Under the pieces are notes generated by a model. The model saw only the letters and a list, made by a program, of their open reading frames with translations, had not been told where the DNA came from and did not search any database. Below are positions 44,791-52,534 of a stretch of 64,000 nucleotides of DNA, piece after piece (within the stretch, counting starts at the first letter, position 1; each line of letters starts with the position of its first letter). Source of the stretch: Quadrisphaera setariae (GTDB lineage: Bacteria > Actinomycetota > Actinomycetes > Actinomycetales > Quadrisphaeraceae); the NCBI RefSeq assembly GCF_008041935.1, contig NZ_VKAC01000001.1:372001-436000 (forward strand), written 5' to 3'. The position numbers were made by a program, and so were the translations under genes.

Positions 44791-45435
44791 GTGGTTGACG
44801 TGCGCCCGCTGGCGATGGGGGAGCAGATCGCCCACCAGCTCCGGCGGGAGATCCTGACCGGGGCTGTCGAGGACGGGCTGCACCTGGCCGAGGACGCCCT
44901 CGCCGCTCGCTTCGACGTCAGCCGCGGCCCGGTGCGCGACGCGCTGCGCCAGCTCGAGATCGAGGGGCTGGTGGAGAACCGCCGCAAGCGGCTCTACGCC
45001 CGGCCCCTGGACATGGAGGAGCTGGACGAGCTGTACGCCCTGCGGGGCGCGCTGGAGGGGCTGGCCATCCGGCTGGCCGTGGAGCGCGCCGAGCCGCAGG
45101 AGTGGGACGCGGTGCAGCGCGTGGTCGACCGGATGCGCACCGCCGCCGAGACGGGTGATGGCGAGGCCTTCGCCACCGCCGACATGGACTTCCACGGCAG
45201 CTTCTACGCCCTGGCCCGCAACCGGCGCCTGCTGGAGGCGTGGAAGCCGTACCACCGCACGTTCTCCGTCCTGGTGCAGATGAGCGACACCCGGGACCTG
45301 GCCGCTGCCACCGAGGACCACCAGGAGTTCCTCGACGTGGTCCGCACGGGCGACGTCTCGGCCGCGGTGGCACGCCTGGACCAGCACCTGCAGTCCGCCA
45401 AGGGGCGGCTGCGCGACGTGCTCGGCGCCGCCTGA
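44791..45435 (+). CDS. GntR-family (FadR/FCD type) transcriptional regulator
   Basis: This is 214 residues from the GTG at 44791, with GAGGAGGA three to four bases upstream; the open frame extends into the preceding gene but has no sense there. An N-terminal winged helix (ALAARFDVSRGPVRDALRQL) is followed by a helical FCD ligand domain. That domain holds Asp and His residues (DMDFHGSFY, TEDHQEFLD) of the kind that bind metal and small carboxylates. It lies directly upstream of a sugar or sugar-acid catabolic operon on the same strand, and both are preceded by the same palindrome. It most likely represses that operon until an intermediate binds. Confidence 0.92.
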   Translation: MVDVRPLAMGEQIAHQLRREILTGAVEDGLHLAEDALAARFDVSRGPVRDALRQLEIEGLVENRRKRLYARPLDMEELDELYALRGALEGLAIRLAVERAEPQEWDAVQRVVDRMRTAAETGDGEAFATADMDFHGSFYALARNRRLLEAWKPYHRTFSVLVQMSDTRDLAAATEDHQEFLDVVRTGDVSAAVARLDQHLQSAKGRLRDVLGAA

Positions 45436-45489
45436 ACCCAGCCCCTCGGGCGGGCTGCCTTGACTCCGCCATGCCCCCTCTCTATGTTG

Positions 45490-45501
45490 ACTGTTAACAG
45501 T
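45490..45501. promoter_or_regulatory. GntR operator, copy 2
   Basis: ACTGTTAACAGT, a perfect 12-bp palindrome, 58 bp before the first gene of the catabolic operon. It differs at one base from the copy at 44751. It gives a search motif, ACTGTYAACAGT, for the regulon. Confidence 0.8.
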
Positions 45502-45559
45502 TTGGTCGACGGGGACCGGGGCGCCGCCCCGCGCCCGTCTGAGGCGGAGCGGAGACGGC

Positions 45560-46573
45560 ATGGACCAGCCCGGTGGTCACGACCACAGCGACCAGGACCG
45601 GTGCGCGGCGGTGGGCCGTGGACGCCGCGTGATCGTGGGACCCGTCAGGTACCCCGAGCTGTGCGCGCGGGGCCGCCAGCTGCTCCTCGACCACGGCTTC
45701 ACGCTGGTGGAGAACTCCTCCACCGTCCCGTGGACCGACGAGCAGCTGCACGCCCTGCTCCCCGGCGCTGACGCCGCCGTCGCCGGCGTGGAGGTGTACG
45801 ACGAGGCCGCCCTGGAGGTCGCCGACGACCTGCGCATCATCAGCCGCCTGGGCGTGGGCCTGGACAACGTCGACCTCAAGGTGGCGCGGACCCGCGGCGT
45901 CGACGTCGTCAACGTCCCCGGCGGCAACGCCGCGGCGGTCGCCGAGCTGGCCGTGGGCTTCATGCTCGCCCTGGCCCGCCAGCTGCCGGCGATGAACACC
46001 GCCTCCCGCGAGGGGCGCTGGGACCGCTACGTGGGCGTGGAGCTGGCCGGCAAGAGCGTCGCCCTGCTCGGCTTCGGCGCCATCGCCCGGCTGGTGGCCC
46101 GCCGCCTGTCCGGGTTCGACGTGGAGCTGAAGGTCTACGACCCCTTCGTCGACGCCGACGACGTCGCGGCGGCCGGCGGCCGCCTGGTCGGCCTCGAGGA
46201 GGCGGTGGCCGACGTCGACGTGGTCAGCGTCCACGTGCCGCACACCCCCTCCACGCACCACCTCGTCGACGACGCGCTCATCGCCCGCATGCGCCCCGGC
46301 ACGCTGCTGGTGAACACCAGCCGCGGCGGGCTGGTCGACCAGTCCGCCCTGGTGCGGGGCCTGGCCTCCGGCCGGGTCGGCGGCGCCGGTCTGGACGTCT
46401 TCGAGCAGGAGCCCGTGGACGCCTCCAACCCGCTCTTCGCCTTCGACACCGTCATCACGAGCCCCCACGCGGCGGCGGACACCGTCGAGGCCTACGACCG
46501 CATCGGCTGGGCCACCGCCCAGGCCGTCGTCGACGTCTTCAGCGGCCGCACGCCGGCCAACGTCGCCAACTGA
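45560..46573 (+). CDS. D-isomer-specific 2-hydroxyacid dehydrogenase
   Basis: This 337-residue protein should interconvert a D-2-hydroxyacid and its 2-keto acid with NAD(P). The nucleotide motif is GFGAIA at 171-176, where the last Gly of GxGxxG is Ala, a common variant. Catalytic Arg255 (NTSRGG), Glu282/284 (DVFEQEP) and His303 (SPHAAA) are present. The ATG follows GGAGACGGC. It is the first gene of the operon behind the GntR palindrome. The substrate may be a sugar acid formed in the same pathway; it is not likely to be SerA, since it lacks the regulatory ACT domain. Confidence 0.9.
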   Translation: MDQPGGHDHSDQDRCAAVGRGRRVIVGPVRYPELCARGRQLLLDHGFTLVENSSTVPWTDEQLHALLPGADAAVAGVEVYDEAALEVADDLRIISRLGVGLDNVDLKVARTRGVDVVNVPGGNAAAVAELAVGFMLALARQLPAMNTASREGRWDRYVGVELAGKSVALLGFGAIARLVARRLSGFDVELKVYDPFVDADDVAAAGGRLVGLEEAVADVDVVSVHVPHTPSTHHLVDDALIARMRPGTLLVNTSRGGLVDQSALVRGLASGRVGGAGLDVFEQEPVDASNPLFAFDTVITSPHAAADTVEAYDRIGWATAQAVVDVFSGRTPANVAN

Positions 46574-46639
46574 CGCACCACCTCCACCAGCAGCACCCAC
46601 GCCAGACCCCGGCAGCCCCGCCCCTCGAGAGGAACACCG

Positions 46640-47947
46640 ATGTTCACCCTCAGCCCCTCGCGCAGGTCGTTCCTCGCGGCCGCGAGCGCCGGCGCGCTCA
46701 CCCTGACCCTGGCCGCCTGCAGCGGCGGCTCCGCGGAGCAGACGGCACCCGAGGACGTGAAGACCCTCACCGTCATCGCCGCGAACAGCCCGTGGACCGA
46801 GGGCCTCAAGACGCTGGCCACCGAGTACCAGCAGAAGACCGGCGTGCAGGTCAAGATCGAGGCGTACGGCAACGAGCAGCTCAACGACACCTACAAGGTC
46901 AAGCTCAACGCCTCCTCCTCGGACTTCGACGTCATGGCCTTCCAGGTGCAGGACGTCATGCGGGAGTTCTCCCGCAACGGCTGGCTCACCGACATGACGG
47001 ACTACGTCAGCAGCGACGCCGACTGGGACTGGGAGGACTTCCAGCAGCCCGCCCGTGAGGCCGTGCAGCTCGACGACGTCGTCTACGGCGTCCCGGTGAT
47101 GACCGAGCGCGAGATCGTCTACTACCGCAAGGACCTCCTGCAGCAGGCCGGCATCCCCGTGCCGAAGACCCTCGACGAGCTCAAGACCGCCGTCTCGACG
47201 CTCAACGACCCGGCCACCGGCACCTTCGGCATCGCGATGCGCGGGTCGCGGGTGCCGCTGGTCACGCAGTACTCCTCCTTCCTCTACAGCTTCGGTGGCG
47301 ACTTCCAGGGGAAGGACGGCGAGGCCACCATCGACTCGCCGGAGGCGCAGCAGGCCTTCCAGTTCTACGGCGACCTGCTGCGCAGCGACGGTCCGCCCGG
47401 GGTGACCAACATGGGCTGGGTCGAGGCCTCGGCGCTGTTCGCCCAGGGCAAGTCGGCCTTCTACATCGACGCCGACAGCCAGGCGTACACCTTCCTCGAC
47501 CCCACGAAGAGCTCCGTGGTGGACACGGTGGGCTTCGCGCAGTTCCCCGCCGGCCCGGCCGGGTCGAAGTTCTACAACATCGTCCCGCAGACGGTGGGCA
47601 TCAACGAGTTCTCCACCAAGAAGGACGCCGCCTGGGAGTTCATCAAGTGGGCCACCAGCAAGGAGAACACCGCCCGCCTGCTCTCGGAGAACACCGTGCC
47701 GGGCGCGCGGGAGTCGGCGTGGGCCGACGCCTCGGCGGCCGAGGCCTTCCCGGCCGAGCTGGTGGACATCATCCGCAACGCCGGGGAGTCCGGGGTGGGC
47801 CACGACCGCCCGCAGCTGGAGCAGGTGGCCCAGGCCCGCGAGATCGTCGGTGGCCCGGCCATCGCCGCGATCGAGGGCGGTGACGTCGCCGCGGCGGCGA
47901 AGGACGCCCAGAAGCAGTTCCAGGACCTGCTCGACTCCGAGGGGTGA
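46640..47947 (+). CDS. Carbohydrate ABC transporter substrate-binding lipoprotein
   Basis: This 435-residue protein is an SBP family 1 (MalE-like) binding protein. The N-terminus has a twin-Arg-like start (SRRSFLAAASAGALTLTLAAC) with a lipobox LAAC at about 26-29. The SBP fold is supported by VIAANSPWTEGLK, YGVPVMTEREIVYYRKDLL and FIKWATSKENTARLLSE. The ribosome binding site is GAGAGGAA. A hairpin follows the stop. Two permease genes are downstream, but no ATPase is in the operon, so a shared MsiK-like ATPase elsewhere is likely, as is usual in actinobacteria. Confidence 0.92.
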   Translation: MFTLSPSRRSFLAAASAGALTLTLAACSGGSAEQTAPEDVKTLTVIAANSPWTEGLKTLATEYQQKTGVQVKIEAYGNEQLNDTYKVKLNASSSDFDVMAFQVQDVMREFSRNGWLTDMTDYVSSDADWDWEDFQQPAREAVQLDDVVYGVPVMTEREIVYYRKDLLQQAGIPVPKTLDELKTAVSTLNDPATGTFGIAMRGSRVPLVTQYSSFLYSFGGDFQGKDGEATIDSPEAQQAFQFYGDLLRSDGPPGVTNMGWVEASALFAQGKSAFYIDADSQAYTFLDPTKSSVVDTVGFAQFPAGPAGSKFYNIVPQTVGINEFSTKKDAAWEFIKWATSKENTARLLSENTVPGARESAWADASAAEAFPAELVDIIRNAGESGVGHDRPQLEQVAQAREIVGGPAIAAIEGGDVAAAAKDAQKQFQDLLDSEG

Positions 47948-47953
47948 GCCGGC

Positions 47954-47986
47954 GGCCGCCGGGTCCCGTCCGCGGACCCGGCGGCC
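47954..47986 (+). promoter_or_regulatory. Intercistronic hairpin between binding protein and permease genes
   Basis: GGCCGCCGGGTCC pairs perfectly with GGACCCGGCGGCC around a seven-base loop, 7 bp after the binding-protein stop. The importer at 1139-6022 has the same kind of hairpin at the same place. Probably keeps the binding protein in excess. Confidence 0.7.
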
Positions 47987-48053
47987 CGCACCCGCGCACT
48001 CCCACCCGCCCGCTGCCGCGGGCGCCCCAGCACCACCGGACCGAGGAGGACCG

Positions 48054-48998
48054 TTGGCCGTCTCCACCACGTCGCCCGCACCCGCGGCGGCTCGTCCCAG
48101 CACCCGGCGGTCGTTCGTCGACCGGGTGGACGCCCACCTGAAGTGGGTGCTGATCGTCCCGTCGGTGGCCTTCGTCGGGCTGCTGATCGCCTTCCCCATC
48201 GCCTACACGGCGTACCTGTCCTTCACCAACGCCTCCGGGTCCGTCAGCAGGCCCAAGCGCTTCGTCGGCCTGGAGAACTACACGCGCTGGCTCACCGACG
48301 CCGACAGGTTCTGGCCGGCCGTGGGCCGCACCGCCTACTTCACCGGCGCCGCCCTGGTGCTGGAGCTGGTCATCGGACTGGCCATCGCCCTGCTGCTGCG
48401 CAAGACCTTCCGCGGTCAGGGGGTGGTGCGCGTGCTGATCCTGCTGCCCCTGGTGGCCACGCCCGTCGCCGTCGGCATGATGTGGCTCCTGATCTTCGAG
48501 CCGACCATCGGCTTCGCCAACCTCGTGCTCGGGTGGTTCGGGATCCCGGCGCAGGGCTGGCTCTCGGACCCCTCCACGGCGCTCAACACGCTGATCTTCA
48601 TCGACGTGTGGCAGTGGACGCCGATGGTGGTGCTCATCCTGCTGGCCGGGCTCACCACCCTCCCCGAGGAGCCGGACGAGGCCGCCCGCGTGGACGGCGC
48701 CGGCGCCTGGCAGCGCTTCCGGCACATCACCCTGCCGCTGCTGGCGCCCGTCATCGGGGCCGCGGCCATCCTGCGCTCCATCGACGCGCTCAAGACCTTC
48801 GACATCATCTACGCCACCAAGGGCGTCGGCGGTGGCTCCAGCCACGAGGCCGAGACGCTCAACGTCCTCGCCTACGGGCAGGCCTTCCAGTTCTCCCAGT
48901 ACGGGCGGGCCTCGGCGCTGCTGATGCTCTTCTTCCTGCTCATCGTCATCGTCCTGGCGACGCTCGCCATCCTCCGCAAGAAGGCGGACCAGTCATGA
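48054..48998 (+). CDS. Carbohydrate ABC transporter permease 1 (MalF-like)
   Basis: This 314-residue inner-membrane protein has six predicted spans and the EAA loop (EEPDEAARVDGAGAWQRFRH) at about 202-221. The start is taken as TTG at 48054, because GAGGAGGA lies just before it and no ATG or GTG is near; the frame otherwise runs into the preceding gene. It forms a heterodimer with the next gene product. The last codons overlap the next start (ATGA). Confidence 0.9.
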   Translation: MAVSTTSPAPAAARPSTRRSFVDRVDAHLKWVLIVPSVAFVGLLIAFPIAYTAYLSFTNASGSVSRPKRFVGLENYTRWLTDADRFWPAVGRTAYFTGAALVLELVIGLAIALLLRKTFRGQGVVRVLILLPLVATPVAVGMMWLLIFEPTIGFANLVLGWFGIPAQGWLSDPSTALNTLIFIDVWQWTPMVVLILLAGLTTLPEEPDEAARVDGAGAWQRFRHITLPLLAPVIGAAAILRSIDALKTFDIIYATKGVGGGSSHEAETLNVLAYGQAFQFSQYGRASALLMLFFLLIVIVLATLAILRKKADQS

Positions 48999-49921
48999 CC
49001 GCGACCGCCCACCAGCCGGCCCGCCCGTCGGCGTCGCGCTCCCCGCGCGCGCCCGGCGCCTCCACGCCCGAGGAGCTCGCCGCCATCCCGGAGCGCAGAC
49101 CGCTGCGCCCCGCACAGCGCGCCGCAGGCGTCGCGCGCGCCGTCGGCATCGTCCTGGTGGTGCTCGCGTTCCTGGTGCCGCTGCTGTGGATGCTGCTGGC
49201 CAGCTTCAAGACCAACCTCGACGTGGTCGACCCCGCCAAGACGTTCACCTTCAGCCCCACCACCGCCAACTACGGCACCGTCTTCGGGGCGCAGGCCTTC
49301 GGCGACTTCATCGTCAACAGCGTGGTGGTGGGCATCGGGTCGACCCTGCTCGCGCTGGTCATCGGGGTGCCTGCCGCCTACGCCGTCTCCCGCTACCGGG
49401 TGCGCAGCGCCACCGGCTTCCTGCTGCTGGCCCGCGTCATCCCCGGCGTCAGCCTGCTGATCCCCTGGTACTACCTGTTCTCGCAGGTCCAGCTGGTCGG
49501 CACCTACGCCGTGCTGGTGCTCACCCACATCTTCGTGACGATGCCCCTGGTCGTGGCGATCATGTCGAGCTTCTTCGAGGGCGTCCCCGGTGAGCTGGAG
49601 GAGGCCGCGCAGATCGACGGCTGCAGCCGCATCGGCGCCTTCGCCCGCGTGGTGCTGCCGCTGTCGGTGCCCGGCATCGCCACCTCGGCGATCCTGTCCT
49701 TCATCTTCAGCTGGAACAACTTCCTCTTCGCCCTGGTGCTGTCCGACCAGGAGACCCGCACCCTGCCGGTGGCGATCGTCAACTTCACCAGCTACGCCTC
49801 GGTGGACTGGGGAGGCCTCATGGCCGCCGCCGTCATCATCACCGTGCCCGTGATGCTCGTGGCGCTGGTCGCGCAGCGGTACGTGGTCAGCGGTCTCACC
49901 GCCGGCGCCACCAAGGGATGA
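48995..49921 (+). CDS. Carbohydrate ABC transporter permease 2 (MalG-like)
   Basis: This 308-residue protein has six spans and the EAA loop (GELEEAAQIDGCSRIGAFAR). The ATG at 48995 overlaps the stop of permease 1. The first 45 residues are a hydrophilic Ala/Pro/Arg-rich stretch before TM1. It overlaps the SDR gene by ATGA, which ties transport and catabolism into one transcript. Confidence 0.92.
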   Translation: MTATAHQPARPSASRSPRAPGASTPEELAAIPERRPLRPAQRAAGVARAVGIVLVVLAFLVPLLWMLLASFKTNLDVVDPAKTFTFSPTTANYGTVFGAQAFGDFIVNSVVVGIGSTLLALVIGVPAAYAVSRYRVRSATGFLLLARVIPGVSLLIPWYYLFSQVQLVGTYAVLVLTHIFVTMPLVVAIMSSFFEGVPGELEEAAQIDGCSRIGAFARVVLPLSVPGIATSAILSFIFSWNNFLFALVLSDQETRTLPVAIVNFTSYASVDWGGLMAAAVIITVPVMLVALVAQRYVVSGLTAGATKG

Positions 49922-50676
49922 GCGGCACCACCTGGGTGCTCGGCGGCGGTTCGGGGATCGGCCGCGCGTGCGCCCTGTCCCTGGCCGCGGCATCCGACCT
50001 CGTGGTGGTCTCCGGCCGCCGCGCGGACCACCTGGAGGAGACGGCCGCCGCGGTGGCGGCCACCGGGTGCCCGGCGCTGGCCCTGCCCCTCGACGTCACC
50101 GACGACGACGCCGTGGCCCGCGCCGGTGCAGCCGTCGAGGACCGGGGCGGGCCTGTGGCGCGCCTGGTCTACAGCGCCGGCACCAACACCCCGCGCCGCG
50201 CCTGGTCGCAGCTGTCGGGAACCGCCTTCGCCGGCGTCGTCGACACCAACCTCACCGGCGTCGTGCGCGCCGCCTCCGCGGTGCTGCCCGGCATGCGCTC
50301 CCGGGGCGGGGGCCACGTGGTGCTCGTCTCCTCCTGGGCCGGCTGGACCTTCTCGCCCGGCGCCGGCGCCGCCTACTCCGCGAGCAAGACGGCCATGGGC
50401 TCCCTCGCCGAGACGCTGAACCAGCAGGAGCGGCACCACGGCGTGCGGGCCACGCACCTGTGCCCCGGCGAGGTGGCCACCGACATCCTGCGCACCCGCC
50501 CGGTGCCGCCCACCGACGCCGAGACCTCGCTCATGCTCGCCCCGGAGGACGTCGCCTCGGCGGTGGCGTGGGTGTGCTCCCAGCCGGGACGCGTCTGCGT
50601 CAACGAGCTGGTCATCACGCCCACCGCCAACGCCTCCTACGCCGCGCCCGTGCCCGTCCCGGCGGGTGCGCGGTGA
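49918..50676 (+). CDS. Short-chain dehydrogenase/reductase
   Basis: This 252-residue protein is a classical SDR. The cofactor motif is GGGSGIG (9-15), the catalytic Tyr153-x3-Lys157 is in YSASK, and Ser138/139 precedes it. It oxidises or reduces a hydroxyl group with NAD(P). It overlaps the upstream permease (ATGA) and the downstream kinase (GTGA). In this operon it may work with the 2-hydroxyacid dehydrogenase on the same carbon skeleton. The substrate is not deducible. Confidence 0.9.
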   Translation: MSGTTWVLGGGSGIGRACALSLAAASDLVVVSGRRADHLEETAAAVAATGCPALALPLDVTDDDAVARAGAAVEDRGGPVARLVYSAGTNTPRRAWSQLSGTAFAGVVDTNLTGVVRAASAVLPGMRSRGGGHVVLVSSWAGWTFSPGAGAAYSASKTAMGSLAETLNQQERHHGVRATHLCPGEVATDILRTRPVPPTDAETSLMLAPEDVASAVAWVCSQPGRVCVNELVITPTANASYAAPVPVPAGAR

Positions 50677-51617
50677 CGGGCCGCGCGACGGGCGCGGTGG
50701 TGGTGCTGGGCAGCGCCAACGCCGACCTCGTGGTCCGGGCACCGCGCCTCGCCGGCCCGGGGGAGACCCTCTCCGCCACCTCGGCCACCACCGGCGCCGG
50801 CGGCAAGGGCCTCAACCAGGCCGTCGCCGCCGCACGAGCTGGCGCCCGGGTCGCCTTCGCGGGGGCGGTGGGGGAGGACCCCCACGGGCAGCTGCTGCGC
50901 GGCGTGCTGCAGCGAGACGGCGTGGACACCGCGCTCCTGCGCACCGACGGCGCTCGTGCCACGGGCCTGGCGGTGGTGACCGTCACCGACGACGGCGAGA
51001 ACAGCATCCTCGTCGTCCCCGGCGCCAACGCCCTCGACGACCTGACCGACGACGACCGGCGCGCCGTCGCCGCCGCCAGCCACCTCGTGCTGCAGCTCGA
51101 GCGGCCGAGGGAGCTGGTGCGCCGCGCGCTGCGGGTGGCCCGCGAGCACGGCACGACGACGGTGCTGACGCCCGCACCCGTGAGCGACGGCCTCGACGAG
51201 CTCGTCGCGCTCACCGACCTGCTGGTGCTCAACGCCGGCGAGGCGGAGGAGCTGAGCGGCGAGCCCGGCGTCGAGCGCGCCGCGGAGGCGCTGAGCCGTT
51301 CGGCCACCACCGTGGTCGTCACGCTCGGGGCCGACGGCGCACTGGTCGCCACCGGCGGGGCAGTGGTGCGGCGCGTGCCCGCACGCCCCGCCGCGGCAGT
51401 GGACACCACCGGCGCCGGGGACACCTTCGCCGGGGTGCTCGTGGCCCTGCTCGCCGAGGGCGCACGGCTGGAGCGCGCCCTCGCCGCGGCGACGACCGCG
51501 GCGTCGCTGTCGGTGGAGCGGCCCGGCGCCGCCGCCTCGATGCCGACCCGCGCGGAGATCACCGCCGCGCTGCCCGACCTGCCCGACCCGACCCGCCTCC
51601 AGGAGGCCACGCCATGA
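50673..51617 (+). CDS. PfkB-family carbohydrate kinase (ribokinase-like)
   Basis: This 314-residue protein phosphorylates a sugar or sugar acid with ATP. PfkB signatures are GAGGKGLNQAVAAARAG near residue 40 and DTTGAGDTFAG with catalytic Asp250. The GTG at 50673 overlaps the SDR stop; the frame is open further up only as an antiphase of the SDR gene. It overlaps the next gene by ATGA. The ribokinase-like N-terminus (VLGSANADLVVRAPRLAGPG) does not settle the substrate: ribose, KDG or a deoxy-ketose are options. Confidence 0.9.
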   Translation: MTGRATGAVVVLGSANADLVVRAPRLAGPGETLSATSATTGAGGKGLNQAVAAARAGARVAFAGAVGEDPHGQLLRGVLQRDGVDTALLRTDGARATGLAVVTVTDDGENSILVVPGANALDDLTDDDRRAVAAASHLVLQLERPRELVRRALRVAREHGTTTVLTPAPVSDGLDELVALTDLLVLNAGEAEELSGEPGVERAAEALSRSATTVVVTLGADGALVATGGAVVRRVPARPAAAVDTTGAGDTFAGVLVALLAEGARLERALAAATTAASLSVERPGAAASMPTRAEITAALPDLPDPTRLQEATP

Positions 51618-52474
51618 CCGACCACCTCATCAGCGCCGTCCCCGTGCCCTTCACCGCCGACGGCGCGCTCGACGAGTCCGCCTTCGAGAAGGTGCTGGCC
51701 ACCCTCGAGCCCCACGTCGACGCCGTGCTCGTCGCCGGTACCACGGGTGAGTTCCCCGCCCTGGACGACGACGAGCGGGTCGGCGCCTTCCGCACCGCGG
51801 TCGCCGTGCTCGGTGCTCCCCGGGTCATCGCGCACGTCGGCCACGCCTCCTCCCGGCAGGTGCTGCGGGTCTCGGCCGCGGCGCGCGAGCTGGGGGTGGA
51901 CAGGCTGGCGCTGCTCAACCCCTACTACCTGCCCACCGACGACGCCGGGACGGTCGCCTTCTTCGCCGCGCTCTCCGCCGAGCACGCCGACGCCGACCTG
52001 TACGGCTACTTCTTCCCCGAGCGCACCGGCGCGGTGGTCCCCGTCGACGTCGTCGCCCAGGTGCTCGCGCTGCCCGGGATGGCGGGCATGAAGCTGTCCG
52101 GCGGTGCCTCCACCCTCCTGGCCGAGCACCTCGCGGTGGCCCGGCCCGGCCAGTCGGTGTGGTCCGGGGACGACGCGACGTTCGGGAAGGTGCTCGCCGC
52201 CGGTGGCACCGGCGTGGTCTCCGGGGTCTCCGCGCTCTTCCCCCAGACGTTCGGCGCGCTCCGCCGCGCGCTGGTGGAGGGCGACGCCACCGAGGCCGAG
52301 CGGCTGCAGGCCGTCGTCGAGCGCGTCGTCGGCCTCACCGGTCCCTCCGTCGCCCGCCTCAAGACCGGCCTGTCGCTGCGCACCGGCTCGCCGTGGGCCG
52401 CGCGCATGGCCCAGCCGGCCGTCGGCCCCGAGCTGCGCGACGAGATCGCCGCCGCTGTCGCCGAGCACGCCTGA
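51614..52474 (+). CDS. DapA/NanA-family aldolase or lyase
   Basis: This 286-residue class I aldolase is of the dihydrodipicolinate synthase superfamily. The Schiff-base Lys160 lies in GMKLSGG, Tyr132 in YFFPERTG, and the pyruvate-carboxylate-binding GTTGE is at 42-46. In a catabolic operon this family usually splits a 2-keto-3-deoxy sugar acid (releasing pyruvate) and is not lysine synthesis. The ATG overlaps the kinase stop. No sugar-acid dehydratase is encoded nearby, so how a keto-deoxy substrate would arise is unclear. Confidence 0.88.
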   Translation: MTDHLISAVPVPFTADGALDESAFEKVLATLEPHVDAVLVAGTTGEFPALDDDERVGAFRTAVAVLGAPRVIAHVGHASSRQVLRVSAAARELGVDRLALLNPYYLPTDDAGTVAFFAALSAEHADADLYGYFFPERTGAVVPVDVVAQVLALPGMAGMKLSGGASTLLAEHLAVARPGQSVWSGDDATFGKVLAAGGTGVVSGVSALFPQTFGALRRALVEGDATEAERLQAVVERVVGLTGPSVARLKTGLSLRTGSPWAARMAQPAVGPELRDEIAAAVAEHA

Positions 52475-52534
52475 CCCAGCGCCCCGCCCCGCTGACGCCC
52501 CGACCCGACCCGCCTCACGACCCCGGGAGCTCCG

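Noticed and set aside
45494-48199. Minus-strand open frame of 901 codons across dehydrogenase and binding-protein genes
   Set aside because: A shadow frame in high-GC DNA that covers parts of several real genes and has no domain.
51614-52474. Calling the DapA-family gene dapA (lysine biosynthesis)
   Set aside because: It sits in an inducible sugar operon with kinase, isomerase and transporter, where this superfamily normally serves as a keto-acid aldolase.
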